Notes: a model not told the origin generated them from the sequence alone. A stretch of DNA of 64,000 nt from Sulfurimonas sp. (GCF_026196735.1 NZ_JAPHUF010000002.1:124001-188000), one strand, 5' to 3'. Positions 10,516 through 20,676 are shown, counted from the first letter of the stretch. Numbers and translations are program-made.

Positions 10516-11313
10516 GTGAAAATTTTAATAATGATATTGTTGATGTTTAGTATTTCTTTTGCAAAAGTTTATTATGCAAAAGTTGAGCCATATGAGGTGA
10601 GAGAAATTTCTTCAAATGTTTCAGGAGAAGTTATATATGCTAATGAGAATTTAGTTGGAACAACCCTTTCAAAAGAGCCTTATATTCGTATTTATTCTGA
10701 TGTTGATAGTAAAGAGTTGAAGTATATAAAAGACAAGTTAGAGTATATGAGAGAAATAATAAGTGCAAATGAAGGGGTGCTGGATAATTTAGAAAAGTCT
10801 CTAAATAAAAAAAGAGAAAACTATAAAAAAGTAGAATCATTAAAATTTAAATCATCTGTAGAAAAAGATAGAGAATTTTATGATTTGATTTCTAGTGAAA
10901 ATCTATATTTAAATACTCAAAAAGAGATAAATAACTTAAAAATTCAGATAACAGATATGAAACTGAGAGAAGTTCAACTTCAAAAAATTTTAGAAGACAA
11001 AAATCTCACTGCTGAGGGTTTTGTCCTTTATGACATGCTTGTTAAGCCTGGACAAGTTGTAGGCGTGGCAACTCCACTTGCAAAAGTAGCAGATGTGTCA
11101 AAAGCAAAATTAATTATTTTTTTAGATGAACCCGATGTGCTAAATGCAGAGAAAAAGACCGTATATATTGATGGAGAAAAAACATCTTATAAAGTTTCAA
11201 GACTTCTAAATATAGCAGACAGTACAAATATATCTAAATATATGGCTCAAATAATTTTAAAATCTCCAAAAATATTTTCTAGACTTGTTAAAGTGGAGCT
11301 AAAAAATGATTGA
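10516..11313 (+). CDS. HlyD/membrane-fusion-like periplasmic adaptor protein
   Basis: Signal peptide, coiled-coil hairpin region, lipoyl/barrel-like segment GFVLYDMLVKPGQVVGVATPLAKVAD; GTG start with AGAAGG upstream. Confidence 0.75.
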   Translation: MKILIMILLMFSISFAKVYYAKVEPYEVREISSNVSGEVIYANENLVGTTLSKEPYIRIYSDVDSKELKYIKDKLEYMREIISANEGVLDNLEKSLNKKRENYKKVESLKFKSSVEKDREFYDLISSENLYLNTQKEINNLKIQITDMKLREVQLQKILEDKNLTAEGFVLYDMLVKPGQVVGVATPLAKVADVSKAKLIIFLDEPDVLNAEKKTVYIDGEKTSYKVSRLLNIADSTNISKYMAQIILKSPKIFSRLVKVELKND

Positions 11314-11902
11314 TAAAATATCTTCCTCAGATGTTGTAATATTATGGGGAATAGATTCACATGTTGATTCAGATGCTTTTTTTGAAGTGCTAAAAGATAA
11401 AAAAACTATAGTAATTGACCCTGTAAAAACAGAGATAGCTAAAGAAGCAGATTTACATATTGAAATAAAGTCAGATACAGATCTTTTTTTTGCAATGTTA
11501 TTGAGCAGATTTTTATATATTTATGATAACTTTGACAAGGAGTTTGTTGAAAAATATGCAAGCGATTATGAAGAGTATCACGAGCTTACACAAGGTATCA
11601 GGATTGTATCTACTTTAAAAAAGATTGGTTTAGATGTAAGCGCAATTCAAAACATCATAGAGTTAATTGAAAATAAAAAAGTGATGATAGTTTGCGGTAA
11701 AGGGGTTAACAAGGATAGTCAAAGCGATGATACTGTCGAGAGTATAAATGCTATCGGTGTTATGCTGGGTCTGTTTGACAAAGAGGGGTGCGGTGTTATG
11801 CATGTTGACAAAGATGATTACAAAGATGGTTTTGATATAAAAGAGCAAAAATTTGAATTTCTAGAAGAATTTGATTTGGATATACTAAAGGATATAGAGT
11901 AA
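11306..11902 (+). CDS. Stand-alone fragment-like protein related to the molybdopterin oxidoreductase domain
   Basis: IVIDPVKTEIAKEADLHIEIKSDTDLFFAMLLSRFLYIYDNFDKEFVEKYASDYEEY matches the 'VIDPRRTETA..AD.hl.irpGTD..l' region of MoCo oxidoreductases, without N-terminal Fe-S or C-terminal domains. Confidence 0.6.
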   Translation: MIDKISSSDVVILWGIDSHVDSDAFFEVLKDKKTIVIDPVKTEIAKEADLHIEIKSDTDLFFAMLLSRFLYIYDNFDKEFVEKYASDYEEYHELTQGIRIVSTLKKIGLDVSAIQNIIELIENKKVMIVCGKGVNKDSQSDDTVESINAIGVMLGLFDKEGCGVMHVDKDDYKDGFDIKEQKFEFLEEFDLDILKDIE

Positions 11903-13083
11903 TGAATATTAAAGAATTAGATAATAAATATGTTTTACCTACATACGCAAGAGCTGATGTAGAGTTTGTTAGCGGTAAAAATGCAAGACTTATAGACAGT
12001 AACGGCAAAGAATATATAGATTTTACATCAGGTATCGGTGTAGTGAGTGTTGGACATGGCAATGAGAGAGTAAGCAGTGCCATCTGTAAGCAGGTATCAG
12101 AGATTACTCACATGTCAAATCTTTACTATATCGCTCCACAGGCGAGAGCTGCACAAAAGATAGTAGAGGCGAGCGGTTACGATATGCAGTGTTTCTTTGG
12201 AAATAGTGGAGCTGAGGCAAATGAGGGAGCTATCAAAATTGCTAGAAAATTTGGTGAGAGAGACGGAGAGGTTAAGAGATACAAGATAATAACTCTTCAG
12301 CACTCGTTTCACGGCAGGACTATTACAACCGTAAAAGCGACAGGACAAGAAGCAATGCACAACTACTTTGGACCGTATCCCGATGGATTTGTATATGCTG
12401 ATAATATTGCACATGTAGAGAGTCTGCTTGATGATCACACTTGTGCGGTTATGATAGAGTTAGTTCAGGGCGAAGGTGGAGTTCAACCACAAAACAAAGA
12501 AGAAGTTCAAGCTTTAGCAAAACTTCTAATGAGTAAAAATATTTTACTTATTGTTGATGAAGTTCAAACCGGCGGTTACAGAACAGGAGAATTTTTAGCT
12601 TCAAATCTTTATGAGATTGAGCCAGATATCGTAACTTTGGCAAAAGGTGTCGGCGGCGGAGTTCCAGTGGGAGTTGTTATGACATCTCTTAAAGGTATTT
12701 TGAGTGCCGGAGATCATGGTTCTACTTTTGGAGGAAACTATCTTAGCACCGCTGCTGTGTGTGAAGTTATGGATATTTTAAATGAGTACAAAAAAAGCGG
12801 AGAATTAGAGACTAATACGGCTTATTTTAACGGTGAACTTGAAAAATTTTATATGGCAAACAGAAATCTTTTTACATCCAGAGTTGGAATTGGAATGATG
12901 TGTGGTTTAAGAACAAAAAATGCCGAAACATTGACTAGTGTTATAAACAACGCAAGAGAAAATGGTGTAATGGTTCTAAAAGCAGGAAAAAATACTCTAA
13001 GATTTTTACCACCGCTAACAATAACAAAAGAGGAAATAGATGAAGGTTTTAAAGCCCTTAGTAACGCTGTTAGTTCTCTTTAG
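11902..13083 (+). CDS. argD: Acetylornithine aminotransferase
   Basis: Class III PLP aminotransferase: IDFTSGIGVVSVGH, FFGNSGAEANEGAIKIARK, VDEVQTGGYRTG, TLAKGVGGGVPVG. Confidence 0.95.
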   Translation: MNIKELDNKYVLPTYARADVEFVSGKNARLIDSNGKEYIDFTSGIGVVSVGHGNERVSSAICKQVSEITHMSNLYYIAPQARAAQKIVEASGYDMQCFFGNSGAEANEGAIKIARKFGERDGEVKRYKIITLQHSFHGRTITTVKATGQEAMHNYFGPYPDGFVYADNIAHVESLLDDHTCAVMIELVQGEGGVQPQNKEEVQALAKLLMSKNILLIVDEVQTGGYRTGEFLASNLYEIEPDIVTLAKGVGGGVPVGVVMTSLKGILSAGDHGSTFGGNYLSTAAVCEVMDILNEYKKSGELETNTAYFNGELEKFYMANRNLFTSRVGIGMMCGLRTKNAETLTSVINNARENGVMVLKAGKNTLRFLPPLTITKEEIDEGFKALSNAVSSL

Positions 13084-14260
13084 TACTTTAGTCGGCAGTG
13101 ATGCAGATGAACAGTTAGACGCGTATATCTCTGACAATAAAAAAGAGCAGTTTAAATATGACTATGAGAAAAATGAGGCTGAGAGCTCTAAGCTGCGTGA
13201 CTCATGGATAGCTCCTCTTAACCTAAATTATAGCTACTCTAAAAGTAATCCTTATGAAAATGAGCAGATTCAAGAGAACAGTTCAATAACGATGGATCAG
13301 CCAATCTTTCAAAGTAGCGGAATCTATTACGGCATCAAGTTTGCAGAGGCTTCTAAAATTTATGCAAACTACTCTGTAGATGCTGCAAAAAGAAAGTTAG
13401 TTAAAGATGCAATTTCGCTTTTGATGCAGATAAAGCAGATTGATTTAAAGATTGATAAGCAAAAACTTCAAATAAAAAACTCTGAGATAAATCTTGCACA
13501 AAAAAAAGAAGATTATTTAAACGGTCAACTAGATTCCGGTTTTTTGGACAATGCTATAATAGAGAGAAATATTGTTATTCAAGCCCTTTATGACATACAG
13601 ACGAATAAAGAGAGACTTATCTCAAAGTTTAATGCAATTAGCGATGTGAAACATGAAAATGCTTTTGTTCCAACACTAAAATTTTTAAGTCAAGAAGAGT
13701 TTTTAGAGCATAACATTATTTTAAATATGTCTCAAAGTGAGATAGAGAAAAACAGATACAACAAAAATGTTACGGTGGCAAAATATCTTCCTCGTGTAAG
13801 TCTAACCGCAGGTTATAATTGGAGTGAGAGTCAAAATCAGCAGTATATACCAGGTTCTGCAAGTGTCTCTAACAGGACTGACTACTACAACTATGGATTT
13901 AGAGCAACTATGCCGATTGATATAAATACATTTAGAGATGTTGAATCTTCAAGAGTTGATTTTTTAAAATCAAAACTGGTTATTGAAGATAGAAAAAGAG
14001 AGTTAAATGCTATTTATGAGCAGGTTATGCAAAACATAGATAATCTTGAAAAGAAAAAGCAGCTGAGTGTAGAAAACAGAGAACTTTATGAGAGACTGTT
14101 ATCAGATACACAAGAGTTGTTTAGAGCCGGATATAAGACAAACTACGATGTAGAGCTTTTACAAAATTCGGTTGAGATTCAAGGTAGAGATATAAAAATT
14201 TTTGAGATAGATAAACAACTTGAGTTATTGACTCTTTATGAGATGTACAAAGATGATTAG
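13040..14260 (+). CDS. TolC-family outer membrane efflux protein
   Basis: Signal peptide MKVLKPLVTLLVLFSTLVGS; TolC-like repeats (YLPRVSLTAGYNWSES..., LYERLLSDTQELFRAGYKTNYDVELLQNSVE). Start lies 44 nt inside argD. Confidence 0.85.
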   Translation: MKVLKPLVTLLVLFSTLVGSDADEQLDAYISDNKKEQFKYDYEKNEAESSKLRDSWIAPLNLNYSYSKSNPYENEQIQENSSITMDQPIFQSSGIYYGIKFAEASKIYANYSVDAAKRKLVKDAISLLMQIKQIDLKIDKQKLQIKNSEINLAQKKEDYLNGQLDSGFLDNAIIERNIVIQALYDIQTNKERLISKFNAISDVKHENAFVPTLKFLSQEEFLEHNIILNMSQSEIEKNRYNKNVTVAKYLPRVSLTAGYNWSESQNQQYIPGSASVSNRTDYYNYGFRATMPIDINTFRDVESSRVDFLKSKLVIEDRKRELNAIYEQVMQNIDNLEKKKQLSVENRELYERLLSDTQELFRAGYKTNYDVELLQNSVEIQGRDIKIFEIDKQLELLTLYEMYKDD

Positions 14261-14289
14261 ACCTAAAGGGCAATGCAGGGAGGCACTAA

Positions 14290-15309
14290 ATGCCGAGTCG
14301 TAACTTTAGCGAGTATATGGGTGAGTGGCTTTATGGAGAAAATGGCTACTACGCGACTTATAAGAATATAGGAAAAAGTGGAGATTTTTACACAGCGGTA
14401 AGTACCAGCAAGTTTTTTGGCGGAAGTATAGCCAAACACATAATCTCATTAGTAGATGACGGTTTTTTATCAAAAAACGGAACCGTTTGTGAGATTGGTG
14501 CTCATCATGGGTACTTTCTAGCTGATGTGATTGAGTTTATATACACACTTAGACCAAAACTGCTCTCTACACTTAACTTTGTGATTATAGAGAGGTTTGA
14601 TGAGCTTCAAGAGTTTCAAAAAAACTACTTTAATGAATCATTTGGCGATGCTGTAAAGTTGACGCACTATAAATCTTTGAGTGAGTTAAAGTGTGATAAT
14701 GCTTTTTTTATTGCAAATGAGATATTTGATGCATTTCCTTGTGAGCTGTACTACAAAGGTAAAACGGCTAGAGTTGATGGACACAAAGTTGACTTTGATG
14801 AAGACAATGAGTGGGTAAAAAGCAAGGCAGAGAAATACCATAAAGACAGAGGTGAGATAGCTGTAGGATATGAAGAGTTTGCTAAAGAAATGGCTTCTAC
14901 ATGTAGTAAGTTTGAATTTATGAGTTTTGACTACGGAGAGATGGGTGCGAGACCTGATTTCTCACTAAGAGTATATGCTAAACATGAGGTTATCCCATTT
15001 TTTCTCACAGAGAATGAAGATGAAAACATAAAAAGAGAAGAACTCTTTGCAAAATCAGATATAACTTATGATGTGACATTTGCACATGTTAAAGATGCTT
15101 TTGAAGAGGCAGGCGTAGAGTTTATAGAGCTAAAAGCTCAAATGGTAGCATTAGTTAACATGGGTATACTGGAACTCTTAGAGATGCTTAAAGAAAATGC
15201 AGAAGAAAAGATATATGCTCAAGAGTTGGAAAAAGCCAAGATGTTGATAATGCCAAACTTTTTAGGCGAGAGATTCAAAATGATAAGGTTCAAAAAAGAG
15301 ACAAAATGA
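14290..15309 (+). CDS. SAM-dependent methyltransferase, MidA/NDUFAF7 (DUF185) family
   Basis: GDFYTAVSTSKFFGGSIAKHI, VCEIGAHHGYFLADVIEFI, NAFFIANEIFDAFPCELY. Confidence 0.85.
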   Translation: MPSRNFSEYMGEWLYGENGYYATYKNIGKSGDFYTAVSTSKFFGGSIAKHIISLVDDGFLSKNGTVCEIGAHHGYFLADVIEFIYTLRPKLLSTLNFVIIERFDELQEFQKNYFNESFGDAVKLTHYKSLSELKCDNAFFIANEIFDAFPCELYYKGKTARVDGHKVDFDEDNEWVKSKAEKYHKDRGEIAVGYEEFAKEMASTCSKFEFMSFDYGEMGARPDFSLRVYAKHEVIPFFLTENEDENIKREELFAKSDITYDVTFAHVKDAFEEAGVEFIELKAQMVALVNMGILELLEMLKENAEEKIYAQELEKAKMLIMPNFLGERFKMIRFKKETK

Positions 15310-15794
15310 TAAAAAAACTAGAGAAAGTTTTTTTAATTGTTATACTTATATCAGTATTTATTCTTGCTTATAATTGGTATGAAAATTATCTCTTTAAAAA
15401 TAGCGAAATATCAGATGAATATAAAGAGCTTATATTTTCTAAAGAGCAAGAAGTTTTGCATCTTATGCAGAAAAATTATGGTTTTAGTTTTAAAGTCCCA
15501 TTAATTGTAACTGACAAGTTTAAAGGCAGACTTTATGGAGTGACATCGTATAATAACGGTGAAATAAAGATATATTTAAATAAAAAAGTAATGAAAGAGA
15601 GTATGGAGTATATGGTTGAGAGTGTCATAGCTCATGAATATGCTCATGCTTTGATGTTTAAGCTAGGTCATTATGGTTCTAACGGTGATGGACACTCTTC
15701 AAAATGGAAAGAAGCCTGTGTCAATCTTGGCGGAAAGAATTGCGAGCAATATGTTAATAGCGAAGATGTGGTAATGGGCAAGATGCCCTTTTAA
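15306..15794 (+). CDS. Membrane-anchored SprT-like zinc metalloprotease
   Basis: N-terminal TM helix; zincin motif VIAHEYAHALMFKLGHYGSNGDGHSSKWKEAC. Confidence 0.75.
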   Translation: MIKKLEKVFLIVILISVFILAYNWYENYLFKNSEISDEYKELIFSKEQEVLHLMQKNYGFSFKVPLIVTDKFKGRLYGVTSYNNGEIKIYLNKKVMKESMEYMVESVIAHEYAHALMFKLGHYGSNGDGHSSKWKEACVNLGGKNCEQYVNSEDVVMGKMPF

Positions 15795-16873
15795 AAAGCG
15801 TTTATTATTTTAATAAGCTCTTCTGCTCTATTTGAATTTTTTATAGCATTTTCTTTTGTTATAACTTTTTTGCGTAATAATTTTACAAGTTCATCAGTTT
15901 GTGTAGTCATATTTGTCTCATTCTGATTTAGCTGCATTTGAGAGTAAAGTTGGTGGACTTTATCTTCTCTGATTAGATTTTGAATAGCCGGATTTGATAT
16001 AAGCACTTCTTGTGTAGCAACTTTACCACCACCAATTCTCGGAATTAGAGATTGAGAAATTACAGCAACTAAAGAAGAAGCTAGTTGTGCTCTAACTTGA
16101 GCTTGCTCTTCGCCGTCAAAAACATCAATAATACGGTTAATAGTACCAGGTGCAGAGTTGGTATGAAGAGTTCCAAATACAAGGTGCCCGGTTTCAGCAG
16201 CTGTCAGTGCCGCGCCAATTGTTTCAGCATCTCTCATTTCCCCAATTAGTATGATATCCGGGTCTTGTCTAAGTGAGTATTTAAGTGCAGTAGCAAAAGA
16301 TGCTGTATTTTCACCGACATCTCTTTGTGAAAACAGAGATTTGACATTTTTATGCACAAATTCAACCGGATCTTCAATAGTAATAATATGTCTTCTCTCA
16401 GTCATATTAATCTCATGAAGCATAGAAGCTAGTGTTGTTGATTTACCACTACCGGTTGGACCGGTTACAAGGATGAGACCCTTTTCTTTTTTAACAAGTT
16501 GTTTAAAAATGGGGTTGTTATTGTACTGATCTAGTGTCGGTATATCAATAGGAATCATACGAAAGGCACAAGCTATACCACCAATGGTACGATAGTAGTT
16601 TGCACGAAAACGGCCGACATTATCTAACTCAAAAGAGAAGTCGAGTTCATTATACTCCTCAAAAACTTTTTTCTGTTTATCTTCGATAAGAGAATAAGCC
16701 ATCTCTTCTATCTCTTTTGCATTTAAAACAGGAAGATTAAGAGGTTTTAACTCTTTATCTATTCTAATTTGCGGCTCACTTCCCGGAACAAGGTGTAAGT
16801 CTGAAGAATCAAAGTGCATAACACTTTTTAGTAGTTTTTTAATCTCTATTGGTTTAGCTGTAGCTTCACTCAT
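15791..16873 (-). CDS. pilT: Type IV pilus twitching motility ATPase PilT
   Basis: GPTGSGKSTTLASMLHEIN, IITIEDPVEFVH, ALRQDPDIILIGEMRD-type motif, GHLVFGTLHTNSAPGTINRIIDVF. Confidence 0.95.
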   Translation of the reverse strand: MSEATAKPIEIKKLLKSVMHFDSSDLHLVPGSEPQIRIDKELKPLNLPVLNAKEIEEMAYSLIEDKQKKVFEEYNELDFSFELDNVGRFRANYYRTIGGIACAFRMIPIDIPTLDQYNNNPIFKQLVKKEKGLILVTGPTGSGKSTTLASMLHEINMTERRHIITIEDPVEFVHKNVKSLFSQRDVGENTASFATALKYSLRQDPDIILIGEMRDAETIGAALTAAETGHLVFGTLHTNSAPGTINRIIDVFDGEEQAQVRAQLASSLVAVISQSLIPRIGGGKVATQEVLISNPAIQNLIREDKVHQLYSQMQLNQNETNMTTQTDELVKLLRKKVITKENAIKNSNRAEELIKIINAF

Positions 16874-17211
16874 AACAATTCCTTTTTATATTCTTTTTCA
16901 TTATACCCTACAAGAACTTTATTTTCAAATTCTATAATCGGTCTTTTTAGCAGAAGATTCTCTCTGCAAAGCCATTCTTTTTTTTCACTATCATCTGGGT
17001 TGATTTCTTTTAGATTTAATGTTCTGTATGTAGTACTTCTTGAGTTAAAAAGAGTTTTCATATCTACATGTGAAAGCCAATATGAGACTTTTTCACATCC
17101 GACATTATCTGTTTTAAAGTCTTGCAGAGTGTACTCTAAGTTATGCGTTTTAAAAAAAGATAGCGCTTTTTTTACACTGTCACAGTTTTTAATACCGTAA
17201 ATATTTATCAT
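16870..17211 (-). CDS. ArsC/Spx-family (glutaredoxin-like) protein
   Basis: INIYGIKNCDSVKKALSFF...; KRPIIEFENKVLVGYNEKEY ArsC-family C-terminus. Confidence 0.85.
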   Translation of the reverse strand: MINIYGIKNCDSVKKALSFFKTHNLEYTLQDFKTDNVGCEKVSYWLSHVDMKTLFNSRSTTYRTLNLKEINPDDSEKKEWLCRENLLLKRPIIEFENKVLVGYNEKEYKKELL

Positions 17212-17213
17212 AA

Positions 17214-17504
17214 CTACTCTATGATTTTAGGAACTATAAAGAAGTGGTCTGCACTTTGGGGTGCATGTTTAAGGATGTCGTCATTTATTTGCGCATTACA
17301 TAAAGGAGAGTCTTCTCTAAGCATAGTTGATTCATCATTCATTGCAAATTTATCATCAACTCCATCAGTATTTAATTCACTTAAATTATCAACAAAACTA
17401 ACTATTTCTGATAGCTGTTGTATGATTTCTTCTCTTTTGTCATCTGAAACTTTTAAAAATGAGAGTTTTTCTAGTCTGGTTAATAGTGCGTCATCTACTT
17501 GCAT
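17214..17504 (-). CDS. gatC: Aspartyl/glutamyl-tRNA amidotransferase subunit C
   Basis: 96 aa: VDDALLTRLEKLSFLKVSDDKREEIIQQLSEIVSFVDNLSELNTDGV. Confidence 0.9.
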   Translation of the reverse strand: MQVDDALLTRLEKLSFLKVSDDKREEIIQQLSEIVSFVDNLSELNTDGVDDKFAMNDESTMLREDSPLCNAQINDDILKHAPQSADHFFIVPKIIE

Positions 17505-17628
17505 TATGAGCCTTTAAATATTTTACTAAGATTGTAACAAAAAAAATCTATCTATTTGATGAAACTTTAACAAAGTATGCGATATTATTTTGTAATTTTA
17601 AAAATTATATTATAAATAAGGAATATTT

Positions 17629-18216
17629 TTGAGCTTAAAAGAAAATATCAATATGGTAAAAGAGGAGTTAAACTCCGAAGAGAAGTTTTTTGAAAAAGCG
17701 GTTATGACTGAGAAGTTTGTTAAAAAATATAAAAATGTAATGATAGCTTCAGTAGTTGCAGTGGTTTTAGTTGTTGGTGCGAATATAGCTTATGATGCTA
17801 ATGAAAGCTCTAAGGTAACTGCTGCAAATGTGGCACTTACAAAACTTCAAAAAGATGCCGCAGATACTCAATCTCTTGATGAATTGAAAGTTTTAAGCCC
17901 CGAACTGTATGATGTGTGGACTTTCTCTCAAGCAGTTGCTAACAAAGATTTACAAGCTTTAAAAACTCTGCAAAATTCAAAAGCATTGATTATTAATGAC
18001 TTGGCAAAGTATGAATTGGCACAAGATGCTAAATCTTTAAGCAGTTATGCTTCACAAAAAGATGCAATTTTCAAAGACTTGGCATTGGTTCGAAGCGCTG
18101 TTATACTTTTTAGTGAAAACAAAATAGATGAAGCGCATAATACACTATCAAAAATATCAGTAGAGTCTTCACTGTATAAATTAGCAAATACCTTAATGCA
18201 TTACGGTATAAAGTAA
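17629..18216 (+). CDS. YfgM-like TPR-family membrane-anchored protein
   Basis: 195 aa, N-terminal cytoplasmic segment then one TM helix; TTG start; directly upstream of a BamB-like lipoprotein, as for yfgM-bamB in E. coli. Confidence 0.6.
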   Translation: MSLKENINMVKEELNSEEKFFEKAVMTEKFVKKYKNVMIASVVAVVLVVGANIAYDANESSKVTAANVALTKLQKDAADTQSLDELKVLSPELYDVWTFSQAVANKDLQALKTLQNSKALIINDLAKYELAQDAKSLSSYASQKDAIFKDLALVRSAVILFSENKIDEAHNTLSKISVESSLYKLANTLMHYGIK

Positions 18217-18220
18217 TATT

Positions 18221-19234
18221 GTGAAATATATATTATTAATTTTAGTATCATTTACTGCTTTAACATTCTCTGCATGTAGTTCTAAAGAGGTCTACAAACC
18301 GGTACATGTAGTAGACGATTGGGAAAGCTCAGGAAATAGTGAAGTCACAATTAAAAATGTTGCTCCGGATGCGGCACTTGTCCAAGACAATAAGGTGCTT
18401 GTTTTAGACAGAGTTGTTGAAACAGATAGAGTACTTGATGTCAAGATTGCTCAAGAAGATAGATTGCTAGGTTACAGTGATGGCTGGGTTATAAGTTCAA
18501 ATATTGACGGAAAATTAACACTTCAATACCCTGAGGACAGATCAATGGTTGAGATGTTTGACCTTAAAAAAACTGTAGCAACAGCTAGTATAAACAAAGA
18601 TATACTAGCTGTTCTTTTTGCAAATAACGAAATGGCTCTATACTCAATATCTCAAAAAACTTTACTTTTAAAAGAGCAGGGTGATGCTCCTATCGCAATT
18701 AACTCTAAAATTGTAAAACCATACTTTAGAGATGACATAGTTATCTTTTCAACACTTGATGGAAAAATAGTTGTTATAAACTCTAAACTAAAAAAGAAAC
18801 TAAGAACTATAATAGTAAGCAGTGAAGATCACTTTAACAATATTATTCATTTTAGTCTAGTTGACAATAAAATCATAGCTGCGACAGGACACAAAATACT
18901 TTCTATAGCAGAAAAAGAAATTAGACAAGATTATGATATAAGAAGTGTTGTAGGTGAAGATAAAACTATATATATTGCTACAAAACAGGGTGAAATAATC
19001 TCTTTAACATCAGACCTTCAGCAAAATGCAAAAATCAAGTTTCCATTTGCTCATTTTTTAGGGATGATTGCAAGTAACGGCAAATTATATGCCTTGGAAA
19101 AAGAGGGGTATATTATTGAGCTTTCAAGTGATTTACAAACTTATAGTGTTTATGAAGTAGATGTAGATGAGGGGTATGTGTATATATCAGGTAAAAAGTT
19201 TTATGTAGATGATGAGTACATTTCAGTAGAGTAG
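18221..19234 (+). CDS. BamB-like beta-propeller lipoprotein
   Basis: Lipobox LTFSACSSK; repeated beta-propeller-like segments; GTG start. Confidence 0.65.
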   Translation: MKYILLILVSFTALTFSACSSKEVYKPVHVVDDWESSGNSEVTIKNVAPDAALVQDNKVLVLDRVVETDRVLDVKIAQEDRLLGYSDGWVISSNIDGKLTLQYPEDRSMVEMFDLKKTVATASINKDILAVLFANNEMALYSISQKTLLLKEQGDAPIAINSKIVKPYFRDDIVIFSTLDGKIVVINSKLKKKLRTIIVSSEDHFNNIIHFSLVDNKIIAATGHKILSIAEKEIRQDYDIRSVVGEDKTIYIATKQGEIISLTSDLQQNAKIKFPFAHFLGMIASNGKLYALEKEGYIIELSSDLQTYSVYEVDVDEGYVYISGKKFYVDDEYISVE

Positions 19235-19241
19235 TCTGTTT

Positions 19242-20084
19242 GTGGAGGTTGGTACTGTGTCCAACGAACTAGAAGCTTTCATAGAGTATATAACTGTTAT
19301 AAAAGCTTTGAGTAAAAAAAGTGTAGAAGCCTATAAAAGCGACTTAAGCACATTAGAAGAAAAAATTCAAAAACCTCTTATAGAGTTAGACTCAAAGATA
19401 CTCTTAAACACTTTGAGTCAGTATAAAAATAAAAGAACTCTTAATAGAAAATTATCATCTGTAAACGCCTTTTTTGACTTTTGTTATAAAAATCAGTTCT
19501 CAGATGAAAAAACAAAACTAAAGTTTGCAAAGATTCCAAAACTACTCCCAAAATTTCTTTCATATACAGAGATACAAAACTCACTAAAGTTAATAGATAG
19601 AAGTTCATGGATAGGTCTTCGGGATTATGCTTTAATACTTTTTTTGTATGCCTCAGGTGCGAGGATAAGTGAGTGTTTAGCATTGAGACGAGAAGATATA
19701 GAAGGTGATTGGCTTCATATAAGACATGCAAAAGGTGAAAAAGAGCGTATTGTTCCAATTGCACATGTTGCTAAAGAAGCAATTGATATATACTTGAATG
19801 AGTTGAGCAAAGAGAATGAGTTTGTTTGGTGCAACTATAAAGGTGACAAATTGAGTCGTATATCTGCATTTAAGATAACTCAAAAATACCTTGGAGTCTC
19901 TCCGCATATTTTGCGTCACTCTTATGCAACATCCCTCATTACAGGTGGAGCAGACTTGCGGGTGGTCCAAGAGCTTTTGGGACATGCATCGCTTTTGACA
20001 ACACAAATATATACACATGTACAAAAGCAGGACTTAAAAGAAACGGTTGAAGTCTGCCATCCAATGACAAAAGAAAATATATGA
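19242..20084 (+). CDS. Tyrosine recombinase (Xer family)
   Basis: Catalytic set present: ASGARISECLAL, KGEKERIVPI, HILRHSYATSL, LGHASLLTTQIYTHV. Confidence 0.9.
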   Translation: MEVGTVSNELEAFIEYITVIKALSKKSVEAYKSDLSTLEEKIQKPLIELDSKILLNTLSQYKNKRTLNRKLSSVNAFFDFCYKNQFSDEKTKLKFAKIPKLLPKFLSYTEIQNSLKLIDRSSWIGLRDYALILFLYASGARISECLALRREDIEGDWLHIRHAKGEKERIVPIAHVAKEAIDIYLNELSKENEFVWCNYKGDKLSRISAFKITQKYLGVSPHILRHSYATSLITGGADLRVVQELLGHASLLTTQIYTHVQKQDLKETVEVCHPMTKENI

Positions 20085-20554
20085 ACAGAGTAAAAAACAG
20101 TTTTTTTTCAAAACCATTTTTAATGTCACTTTTTTTTACTCAAAACAAATGGCATCAGCATGGAGTGCTAGTTCATACCATGCGCGTTGTTTATTATACT
20201 TTAAAAGCAGGAGAATTAAAACTTTTTGCAGCTGCACTTTTACATGATATCGGCAAGCCGTCAATAGCATATAAAAAAGATGAAGAGGACATAGAGTTTC
20301 ATGAGTATAGTTTTACCGATCATGAAGAGAGAAGTTATCAGATGATTAAAAACTGGAGTTTCATAAGTGATTATACAAAAAACATTGTTCGTTATCATTA
20401 TCTTATCAGAGATATTAAAAAGAGTAAAAAAGAAGATTTGGCTAGATACGCAAAAAAGATTGAAATATGGAAAAGTCTGGATGATGATATAAAAATAGAC
20501 TTGGATAAATTTTTACTCTTTGATGATTTGGGCAAGGGTAAAAAAAGAAGATGA
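20081..20554 (+). CDS. HD-domain phosphohydrolase
   Basis: HTMRVVYYTL...AALLHDIGKPS...DHEERSYQM. Confidence 0.85.
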   Translation: MNRVKNSFFSKPFLMSLFFTQNKWHQHGVLVHTMRVVYYTLKAGELKLFAAALLHDIGKPSIAYKKDEEDIEFHEYSFTDHEERSYQMIKNWSFISDYTKNIVRYHYLIRDIKKSKKEDLARYAKKIEIWKSLDDDIKIDLDKFLLFDDLGKGKKRR

Positions 20555-20676
20555 CTCTAACACAAATGTAACATGAATTGTGTAAAATAGTAATAATAAT
20601 ATTTTATATAAATCATAATAATCAAATAAATAATATATATAAATTTGATTTTTCAAATTAAAAAGGCTCATATAGA

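Noticed and set aside
11796-12083. 95-aa minus-strand ORF over the argD start
   Set aside because: Overlaps two supported plus-strand genes; low-complexity Leu/Ser/Pro-rich translation typical of antisense frames.
19441-20024. Two overlapping minus-strand ORFs (107 and 115 aa) inside the Xer recombinase gene
   Set aside because: Antisense to an intact recombinase with all catalytic residues; compositionally typical of shadow frames.
20555-20676. Very AT-rich gap before the NosL-like gene, considered as a dif-like or attachment site because a Xer recombinase is upstream
   Set aside because: No convincing inverted 11-bp arms with a 6-bp centre; simple AT-rich promoter region is sufficient.
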